Source: CALRQJ02 sp943370285
GTDB lineage: Bacteria > Bacteroidota > Bacteroidia > Chitinophagales > Chitinophagaceae
DNA: 64,000 nucleotides
Assembly (NCBI GenBank): GCA_943370285.1
Contig: CALRQJ020000007.1
Coordinates: 134,133-198,132, forward strand
Direction: 5' to 3'
Shown in pieces: positions 52,698 through 59,535 of the stretch; the stretch's first letter is position 1, and every line of letters begins with the position of its first letter. The notes beneath the pieces were generated by a model that saw only the letters and a list, made by a program, of their open reading frames with translations, searched no databases and had not been told where the DNA came from. Both the position numbers and the translations under genes were made by a program.

Positions 52698-52889
52698 ATG
52701 AAAACGATACTAAAAACCATATTACTCTTAATCATATTCAGTGTACCTGTATTAGCCTTGGCACAAGGTGCACCACCCGATGATCCGCAAGATGCCCCAA
52801 TAGACGGAGGTCTAAGCGTACTCCTTGCTGCCGGTGCAGCGTATGGGGTGAAAAGGATGAGGAAGGCGAAGCAAGACGACAGCAAATAG
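52698..52889 (+). CDS. Small PID-CTERM-like protein
   Basis: A 63-residue protein made almost only of a sorting-type architecture. Residues 1-23 are a signal peptide (ending LALAQ). A short acidic/proline linker, GAPPDDPQDA, leads to PIDGG at 34-38, a hydrophobic helix (LSVLLAAGAAYGV) and a basic tail, KRMRKAK. The tripartite motif-helix-basic tail resembles PEP-CTERM/exosortase signals, and the PID(G) form corresponds to what is called PID-CTERM in Bacteroidota. It lies 23 bp after a T9SS type A cargo gene and shares its terminator. What it does, and which protease processes it, is unknown. Confidence 0.75.
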   Translation: MKTILKTILLLIIFSVPVLALAQGAPPDDPQDAPIDGGLSVLLAAGAAYGVKRMRKAKQDDSK

Positions 52890-52891
52890 TC

Positions 52892-52990
52892 TGTCATCCC
52901 GACGAAGGAGGGATCTAATTATCTTTAAGTAAGATTCCTCGCTGCACTCGGAATGACAAACATAGACTGTCATCCCGACGAAGGAGGGAT
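52892..52990. repeat. Dispersed TGTCAT inverted-repeat element
   Basis: TGTCATCCCGACGAAGGAGG at 52892 is an imperfect inverted repeat of AGATTCCTCGCTGCACTCGG at 52932-52958 and its continuation. A second forward copy begins at 52968. The same family occurs at 49073 and 49139. CCCCTAAAGGGG then lies at ~53008. Confidence 0.65.
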
Positions 52991-53056
52991 ATAACAGTGA
53001 AGCCCCTATCCCCTAAAGGGGGAAAGAAGTGAATGGGTTATAAAATAAATACATCA

Positions 53057-53080
53057 AACCCCGACTTTGTCGGGGTTTTT
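53057..53080 (+). terminator. Terminator after the cargo-PID gene pair
   Basis: AACCCCGAC (53057-53065) and GTCGGGGTT (53069-53077) pair across TTT, followed by TTT. It is ~170 bp after the PID-motif gene. Confidence 0.88.
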
Positions 53081-53286
53081 ACTTTGTGCCCTTTGCGAAA
53101 AAACTTTTGTGCCCTTTGTGGTAAAAAAACTTTGCCCCTTTGCGACTTTGCGTGAAAAAAACTTTGAGCCGCTTCGGGCCTTTGTGCCTTAGTGGCAGAA
53201 GTTCTATCTTCTCAGTTCTCCCAAATGATTGCTTCGTTCCTCGCAATGACGGTAACATTAAACAGCTTTATTTACTTTCTCGCTGT
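53081..53286. repeat. Imperfect CTTTG[T/C]GCCCTTTG repeats
   Basis: At least four related units of ~20-36 bp (CTTTGTGCCCTTTGCG, TTTTGTGCCCTTTGTGG, CTTTGCCCCTTTGCGAC, CCTTTGTGCCTTAGTGG), often separated by AAAAAAC. The rest of the interval down to recQ shows TTCTCAG/TCCTCGCAATGACGG, another fragment of the TGTCAT family. No gene is seen. Confidence 0.6.
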
Positions 53287-55206
53287 TTAGGAGGTGCCCT
53301 TCCTCCGCACCAATCCAAACCCATCTACCGTAATCAATTGCTCTGTTTGCAGGAAGGCTAAAATATCCCACAGTTGCTCTTTTTTAGCACCTGTTATTTG
53401 CTGAATTAAATCTTTAGCAGCAATGCCTTCATCAGGGATAGTTGCTAACATAGTTTGAGTGATTTGCTTAATAGCAACTTGCTGAAGCGTCTTTCTTTTT
53501 TGTGCTAAACAATGATCACAAATGCCGCAGGCTTTAACCGTTGTATCACCAAAATACGCAGCGAGGTAACTACTGCGACAAGCAGTTGCAGGCAAGTTGG
53601 TGAGGTATTGCAGCATGGCATCTATACGACTTCGCAATAATTGTTTGCGCTGGTGGTATTGCTCAAAATCAAGCAATAGAAATTCAGCAGGGGCTCGGTT
53701 TAATACAAATTGTATTTGCGGATTTTCTTTTTGTGCTTGGTAATGAATCATACCATATTGATGCAGTTGAGACAGTTGTTGCTTTACAACAGCTTCTTCT
53801 ATTCGCAATAGCTTAGCCAATAATTTTTCACTTACCGAAACGGCATTATCAAAAATGCCGGCATAGGTACGCAGCAAAGTTTTGATCAACTGTTCTAAGA
53901 GTGGATTGTCTTTTTCAAACTGATGTAAGGTTTCTTTATCGGTTGTAAAATGAATTTGTGCCGGAAAGAATATAGATTCATTAAAATAAATATGTCCTTC
54001 TTGTTCCAATACTTTCAACACACTCATCACCAACTGTACATCTAATTTAAATAAGGAACAAAAGCTACTAAAGTCAAAGTCGAAATATTGTCCTTCGCCA
54101 CTACCCACCGCAATTTGTAAATGATTGGCAAGTGATTGATATACTGCTTTAATAACGGGCACTTCAGGAAAACGAATGTCGGGTAGTGCTTTTAATGCTT
54201 TAACATCTAATTCGGTGTACAATAAAACGGCATAGGCACGGTGTCCATCTCTGCCGGCACGGCCAGCTTCTTGGTAATAATTTTCTACACAATCGGGCAC
54301 ATCATAATGAATCACTGTTCTTACATCGGGCTTATCGATACCCATGCCAAAAGCATTGGTGCATACGATTACCCTGGTTTGGTTACTAATCCAGGCGGCT
54401 TGTTTTTGATTACGTTCTTCTTGCGTTAATCCGGCATGATAGAAGCCGGCATTAATATGTTGCAACGCTAACAAATGAGCAATTTCTTTGGTGCGTTTTC
54501 TGCTGCTGCAATAAACAACTGCACTGCCCGGCACATGGCGTAATACATCAATCAGCTTATTGATTTTACTGTCTACTTTAAACACACTGAATGATAAGTT
54601 GGGCTTTTCGAATGATTGCTTAAATATTTGTGGGTCTGACAGTTGAAGTTTGTCACAAATATCTTGTTGTACAGTTGGCGTTGCTGAAGCCGTTAACGCT
54701 AAAAATGGTACTTGTGGTTTATGTTGTTTTAATTTGGCAATGCGTAAATAAGGAGGCCTGAAATCGTATCCCCATTGCGAAATACAATGGGCTTCATCAA
54801 TAGCAATGAGATTAAGATCTAATGCCGGTAAATATTCTAGGAATAAAGCAGTTTCTAATCTTTCCGGCGATACATATACAAACTTATAATCACCATGTGT
54901 AGCTTGTTTTAGCGTTTGTTTTACTTCGTAATGGGTTAATCCACTGTGGATGGCTACGGCGCTAATGTTTTTTTTGTGTAAGTTTTCTACTTGGTCTTTC
55001 ATTAATGCAATCAATGGCGAAATCACCAGACAGATGCCTTCTTGCATTAAAGCTGGAACTTGAAAACAAACTGATTTTCCACCACCGGTGGGTAGTAACG
55101 CCAAAGCATCTTTACCTGCAAGCACTGCATGGATAATGGCTTCTTGCTTACCCCGAAATGCTGAATAACCGAAATATTGTAAAAGGATTTCTTGTGGTGA
55201 AGGCAT
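53287..55206 (-). CDS. recQ: ATP-dependent DNA helicase RecQ
   Basis: A 639-residue superfamily-2 helicase acting 3'-5' in recombination and repair. Motifs are the Q-like FRGKQEAIIHAVLAGKD, Walker A LLPTGGGKSVCFQ, DEAH in IDEAHCISQWGYDFRP, LTASATP, ATNAFGMGIDKPDVR-like VCTNAFGMGIDKPDVR and YYQEAGRAGRDG. The zinc site shows Cys residues in TACRSS and ACGICDHC near residue 520-545. A winged-helix part follows; no HRDC domain is present, as in shorter RecQ forms. It is convergent with the cargo-PID pair. Confidence 0.95.
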   Translation of the reverse strand: MPSPQEILLQYFGYSAFRGKQEAIIHAVLAGKDALALLPTGGGKSVCFQVPALMQEGICLVISPLIALMKDQVENLHKKNISAVAIHSGLTHYEVKQTLKQATHGDYKFVYVSPERLETALFLEYLPALDLNLIAIDEAHCISQWGYDFRPPYLRIAKLKQHKPQVPFLALTASATPTVQQDICDKLQLSDPQIFKQSFEKPNLSFSVFKVDSKINKLIDVLRHVPGSAVVYCSSRKRTKEIAHLLALQHINAGFYHAGLTQEERNQKQAAWISNQTRVIVCTNAFGMGIDKPDVRTVIHYDVPDCVENYYQEAGRAGRDGHRAYAVLLYTELDVKALKALPDIRFPEVPVIKAVYQSLANHLQIAVGSGEGQYFDFDFSSFCSLFKLDVQLVMSVLKVLEQEGHIYFNESIFFPAQIHFTTDKETLHQFEKDNPLLEQLIKTLLRTYAGIFDNAVSVSEKLLAKLLRIEEAVVKQQLSQLHQYGMIHYQAQKENPQIQFVLNRAPAEFLLLDFEQYHQRKQLLRSRIDAMLQYLTNLPATACRSSYLAAYFGDTTVKACGICDHCLAQKRKTLQQVAIKQITQTMLATIPDEGIAAKDLIQQITGAKKEQLWDILAFLQTEQLITVDGFGLVRRKGTS

Positions 55207-55249
55207 TGGGTGAATGGTGAGTGGTGACCAATTTGTTTTATAAAATACT

Positions 55250-55618
55250 TTATTTAGTTGTGGTGTTGATTAATCCGGTTAACATTTTTAAAGTAGACAA
55301 TAATTCAACTCCGGTTTCTTCTAAATGACTTGGCGGAAGGTAGTCTAAATCCACTATCGTTTCTAAGGCTGCATCTATTCCAATTACAGACCCTCTTGCA
55401 ATTTCATAGTATCTTTTTCTTTCTTGCATCGAAAATCTGGAACTGCCTTCTGCTATATTCAACTTGATAGACAAAGCTGCTCTCCTTATTTGCGTAACGA
55501 GTATATATTTTTCATCCGCAGGAAGTTGTTTTGTAACCAAATAACAGGCTTTCACTAATTGTCTTGCATGTTGATATACTTCAAGGTTTTTATGTTTTAG
55601 CTGTAGAAACATAATCAA
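55250..55618 (-). CDS. Four-helix bundle protein (23S rRNA intervening-sequence type)
   Basis: A 122-residue all-helical protein beginning HKNLEVYQHARQLVKACYLVTKQLPADEKY, followed by LVTQIRRAALSIKLNIAEGSSRFSMQERKRYYEIARGSVIG and a final amphipathic helix. This matches the four-helix bundle family (TIGR02436 type) first found in intervening sequences of 23S rRNA genes; here it stands alone. The family has no established function. ATGs at 55618 and 55612 are both possible starts. It sits between copA-like and recQ genes. Confidence 0.88.
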   Translation of the reverse strand: MIMFLQLKHKNLEVYQHARQLVKACYLVTKQLPADEKYILVTQIRRAALSIKLNIAEGSSRFSMQERKRYYEIARGSVIGIDAALETIVDLDYLPPSHLEETGVELLSTLKMLTGLINTTTK

Positions 55619-55646
55619 TGGTTTTAATGCAATTTAATTGATTAGC

Positions 55647-57761
55647 TCACACCACTTTCTTAAAATTCAGTCGTATGCTATTCACTGCTAATACTACATC
55701 ACTCAAACCCATGATTAAAGCGCCAAGGGTTGGACTTAAAAAGCCTAATGCAGCAACTGGAATAGCAACAATATTATACGCAAATGCCCAGAATAAATTT
55801 TCTTTTATAGTAATGTATGTATGTCTGCCTAAACCTAAGGCCAATGGCAAATTCTTTAAACCATGATTCATTAAAACAACTTGAGCACTTTGCATAGCTA
55901 CTTGTGTAGCTTCGCTTAATGAAATACCTACTGTTGCTTTTGCTAGTGCCGGTGCATCATTAATACCATCGCCAACCATAGCGGTTGGGGCTAATGTATT
56001 CAATCGGTCAATATGGGCTAATTTTTGCTCGGGACTTTGTTCTGCAATCACAGTATCAATACCCAATAATTGGGCTACTTTATCGCTTTTTGCTTGTTGG
56101 TCGCCACTCAATAAAATAGTGGTAATGCCTTTAGCTTTCAATGTTGCAATGACAGTTGCTGCCTCGGGTCTAATTTCATCGGTCACATCTATCCAACCAA
56201 TTAAGGCATTATTTTTCAATACATATACATTGTGATTGTTGTCGTTGGTTAAAGATGATATATGTTTATAAGCAACGGCTTCAAAATAGTTTCCTTCTTT
56301 ATCTGTTGCTTTCATTCCTACGCCTTTCACTTCTTCGATAGTTGCCCAACGGATATCGTCTTTTGTTTTCCAACGCTGACTAATGCACCTGCCAATAGGA
56401 TGGTTAGAATATTTTTCTAATGAAAAAGCAATGCGTTTAAACTCATCTGTCTCAATCGTAGTATTAAAATCGGCAATATTGAAATGCCCTGTTGTTAGTG
56501 TGCCTGTTTTATCGAATACTACTTGTTTAATGTCTTTAAAGATTTCTAAACTTTTTGCATTTTTAAACAGTACACCATTTTTGGCAGCTCGGCCTAAACC
56601 AACTGCAATAGCAGCGGGTGTAGCCAAGCCCATTGCACATGGACAAGAAATGACCAACACTGCAATACTTCTCAATAAACTATCACCAAAACTATGAGCT
56701 CCAAAAAAATAATTGAGCAATAAAGTAAGTACAGCAATGCCTACTACAAGCGGAACAAAAATGGCACTGATTTTATCGGCCATTTGTTGTACGGGTGGTT
56801 TTTCGGTTTGAGCATTTTTAACGAGTTTCAAAATATTCGCCAACACCGTATCTTCTCCCACCGCAGTTACATAAGCTTTGATGGTACCGCTTTCTATCAT
56901 ACTTCCACCAATCAGCTTATCATTCATTTGCTTCACTATCGGAACACTTTCTCCTGTAATGATGGCTTCATTCACACTTGCTTCACCCCATAAAATTTTG
57001 CAATCCATGGGGACAGGTTCTCCATTCTTAATCAAGATTAAATCACCCACTTTTAAACTCGTACTTTCTACCGGAAAAATATGTTCTTCATGCTTATCAT
57101 CATAAGCAATCATATTTGCCATCGTTTTTTGTGCGGTGGCTAATTTGCGTAAAGCGGCTTGAGTGGTTTCTACCGATTTATCTTCCATCCAATTACCCAA
57201 AAACACCAATGTGATGGTAGTAGCTGCCGTTTCAAAAAACAGAAACTCTTGTGCTTTGCCAATGATTAATCCGTATAAACTATAGCCAAAAGCGGCTGTA
57301 GAACCCAATGCAATCAATACATTCATATTGGGTATGCCCGACATTAAACTACGTACTGCACTTTTGCCAAAATAAGACATGCCTACCACATACACCGGAA
57401 TGGTTAATCCCAATTGTACCCAAGGATTCATTAAAAAATGAATGTGAATGCCGGGTATCATGTGCACCATTAATGGTGCTGTAAAAATGATGCAGAAAAC
57501 AAAATGTTGTAAATGATTTTTGAATAAAGGTTTTTTTGTTTTTCCATCAGTATGGCCTTGCACTTTGTAGCCAAGGTTGTTGATGCCATTGGCTATTTCA
57601 GATGTATTTACATTAGGAGCAGCATCAAAACTTACATCGCCACCAATAAAATTGACACTTACATTTTGAAGTCCTTTATCGGTTAAGAATTTATTAATCG
57701 AAAGTGCACAATTGGTGCAACTCATGCCTTCTACTTTCAGGTTCACTTTTTCAGTTTCCAT
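55647..57761 (-). CDS. copA: Copper-type heavy-metal translocating P-type ATPase
   Basis: A 704-residue P1B-type ATPase that exports Cu+ or a related metal. One N-terminal metal-binding domain has GMSCTNC near residue 13. Eight helices are predicted, with the intramembrane CPC in ISCPCAMGLATP, phosphorylation motif DKTGTLTTG, the TGES motif, HPIGR of the nucleotide-binding domain and GDGINDAPALAKA. The CPC and the last-helix residues suit Cu+. The start METEKVNLKV at 57761 is preferred over MFKADV at 57779. TAATTTTG at 57779-57786 (minus strand) is a -7-like element upstream. Confidence 0.93.
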   Translation of the reverse strand: METEKVNLKVEGMSCTNCALSINKFLTDKGLQNVSVNFIGGDVSFDAAPNVNTSEIANGINNLGYKVQGHTDGKTKKPLFKNHLQHFVFCIIFTAPLMVHMIPGIHIHFLMNPWVQLGLTIPVYVVGMSYFGKSAVRSLMSGIPNMNVLIALGSTAAFGYSLYGLIIGKAQEFLFFETAATTITLVFLGNWMEDKSVETTQAALRKLATAQKTMANMIAYDDKHEEHIFPVESTSLKVGDLILIKNGEPVPMDCKILWGEASVNEAIITGESVPIVKQMNDKLIGGSMIESGTIKAYVTAVGEDTVLANILKLVKNAQTEKPPVQQMADKISAIFVPLVVGIAVLTLLLNYFFGAHSFGDSLLRSIAVLVISCPCAMGLATPAAIAVGLGRAAKNGVLFKNAKSLEIFKDIKQVVFDKTGTLTTGHFNIADFNTTIETDEFKRIAFSLEKYSNHPIGRCISQRWKTKDDIRWATIEEVKGVGMKATDKEGNYFEAVAYKHISSLTNDNNHNVYVLKNNALIGWIDVTDEIRPEAATVIATLKAKGITTILLSGDQQAKSDKVAQLLGIDTVIAEQSPEQKLAHIDRLNTLAPTAMVGDGINDAPALAKATVGISLSEATQVAMQSAQVVLMNHGLKNLPLALGLGRHTYITIKENLFWAFAYNIVAIPVAALGFLSPTLGALIMGLSDVVLAVNSIRLNFKKVV

Positions 57762-57834
57762 AACATCTGCTTTAAACACAAAATTACCGCTTTATTAAGG
57801 CGGTAAATTTCTAAGACGGGAATATCTTCGCAAC

Positions 57835-58248
57835 ATGGTTGAAAGAATGACGATTGACACTATTGCAGCAACGGCCGAAAAAATTTGGCAAGCCTATGCA
57901 TCTTACAAAGTTTGGGCCTTTCATGCCCCAATGGGTAGCGGTAAAACTACATTCATTCATGCCCTTTGCGAGGTGTTGCAGGTGAAAGCTATAGTGAGTA
58001 GCCCTACATTTGCCATCATTAATGAATATCAATCTCCCATTGCCGGTACCATTTATCATATGGATTGGTATCGGTTAAAAGATGAAGAAGAAGCGATACA
58101 AGCAGGTGTAGAAGACGCATTAGAAAGCGGTCATTTGTGTTTGGTTGAATGGCCAGAACAAGCTGCCGGACTTTTGCCGGAGGTGGTGCTGCATGTTTAC
58201 TTGAGTACTACAGACAATTTAAATGAAAGAGAGATTTCTATACCCTAA
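57835..58248 (+). CDS. tsaE: tRNA t6A biosynthesis ATPase TsaE
   Basis: A 137-residue P-loop protein that powers threonylcarbamoyladenosine formation at A37 of ANN-decoding tRNAs with TsaB and TsaD. Walker A is APMGSGKTTFIHAL near residue 35, then SSPTFAIINEYQ, HMDWYRLKDEEEA and LCLVEWPEQA are the conserved family blocks. A second in-frame ATG at 57847 (MTIDTIAAT) is an equally good start. It is followed at 68 bp by alanine dehydrogenase. Confidence 0.92.
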   Translation: MVERMTIDTIAATAEKIWQAYASYKVWAFHAPMGSGKTTFIHALCEVLQVKAIVSSPTFAIINEYQSPIAGTIYHMDWYRLKDEEEAIQAGVEDALESGHLCLVEWPEQAAGLLPEVVLHVYLSTTDNLNEREISIP

Positions 58249-58316
58249 TGATCAATCGATTCTGCTAGCCCAATAAAATCAAGTAATTTTAACCAACAAA
58301 TCGAAAAATAACTGCT

Positions 58317-59531
58317 ATGGCCACCACAAAACCATCTATTAGTCCCTCATTTAGTTACGAAACATTAGAGGAAACTTTAGATGTGAAGCCTGAAGGAATG
58401 AAACTCGATATCGGCATTCCAAAGGAAATTGCGTTTCAAGAAAATCGTATTGCACTTACTCCCGATGCAGTTGGGGTAATGGTACTCAACGGTCATAAGG
58501 TTATTGTGGAGCACAATGCCGGCACCGGAAGTCATTTTAGCGATAAAGATTATAGCGATGCCGGTGCAATTATCAGTTATGATAAAACTGAAGTATATAA
58601 AGCGCCGCTGTTGGTAAAAAGTGCACCTGTTGTAAGTGAAGATTTGCCTTTGTTACAACTCAATCAAACCATTATTTCTCCCATTCATCATTCTGCGTTG
58701 AAAAAAGAAATTGTAGAAAAGATGATGGAGAAACGTATTACCGCGTTGAGTTTTGAGAATATGAAAGATGATAGTGGTACTTACCCCATTGTACGCAGTA
58801 TGAGTGAAATTGCTGGTAGTGCCTTGATGCTGATTGCAGGCCAATATTTAAGTAGTTTTAATAAAGGCAAAGGGGTGTTATTGGGCGGTATTAGTGGTAT
58901 ACCGCCAACTAAAGTTGTTATTATTGGTGCAGGCATTGTTGGTGAATTTGCTTGTAGAAATGCTTTAGCTTTAGGAGCATCGGTTAAAGTGTTCGACAAT
59001 AATGTATATCGTTTAAAACAATTACAAAATAATTTGGGTCAGCGAGTTTGGACTAGTGTGTTAGAACCTCGAATTCTTGCTAAACAGTTGCGTACTTGCG
59101 AAGTAGCAGTGGGGGCTTTGAGCAATGAATTTGGTAGAGCACCGGTAGTGGTGAGTGAAGAAATGGTTGCTGCCATGAGGCCGGGTAGCATCATCATTGA
59201 TGTGGCAATTGACCGTGGCGGATGTTTTGAAACGAGTGAATTAACCAGTCATGAAAATCCCACATTTGTAAAGCATGGTGTGGTGCATTATTGTGTGCCC
59301 AACATTCCAAGCGGCTTTGCCCGTACAGCTAGTCAGGCTATCAGCAATGTGTTGATGCCACTTTTGTTGCAAGTAAGCGATGAAGGTGGATTTGAAGAAA
59401 TTGTTTGGCATAACTTCAATATGAGAGAAGGTATTTACCTGTTTAAAGGAGCGTTGACAGATTTTTACATCAGTCAAAAGTTTGATTTGAAATTTACTGA
59501 CTTGAATTTATTGATTGCCAGCAGAAGATAA
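58317..59531 (+). CDS. ald: Alanine dehydrogenase
   Basis: A 404-residue NAD-dependent enzyme of the alanine dehydrogenase/transhydrogenase family, interconverting L-alanine with pyruvate and ammonia. It has an N-terminal extension of ~30 residues (MATTKPSISPSFSYETLEETL), then MKLDIGIPKEIAFQENRIALTPDAV, a catalytic His region in ISPIHHSALKK, the NAD-binding VVIIGAGIVGEFACRNALALG and the later GSIIIDVAIDRGGCFETS and YCVPNIPSGFARTAS. Terminal residues oppose the next gene with 4 bp between the stops. Confidence 0.92.
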   Translation: MATTKPSISPSFSYETLEETLDVKPEGMKLDIGIPKEIAFQENRIALTPDAVGVMVLNGHKVIVEHNAGTGSHFSDKDYSDAGAIISYDKTEVYKAPLLVKSAPVVSEDLPLLQLNQTIISPIHHSALKKEIVEKMMEKRITALSFENMKDDSGTYPIVRSMSEIAGSALMLIAGQYLSSFNKGKGVLLGGISGIPPTKVVIIGAGIVGEFACRNALALGASVKVFDNNVYRLKQLQNNLGQRVWTSVLEPRILAKQLRTCEVAVGALSNEFGRAPVVVSEEMVAAMRPGSIIIDVAIDRGGCFETSELTSHENPTFVKHGVVHYCVPNIPSGFARTASQAISNVLMPLLLQVSDEGGFEEIVWHNFNMREGIYLFKGALTDFYISQKFDLKFTDLNLLIASRR

Positions 59532-59535
59532 TACA

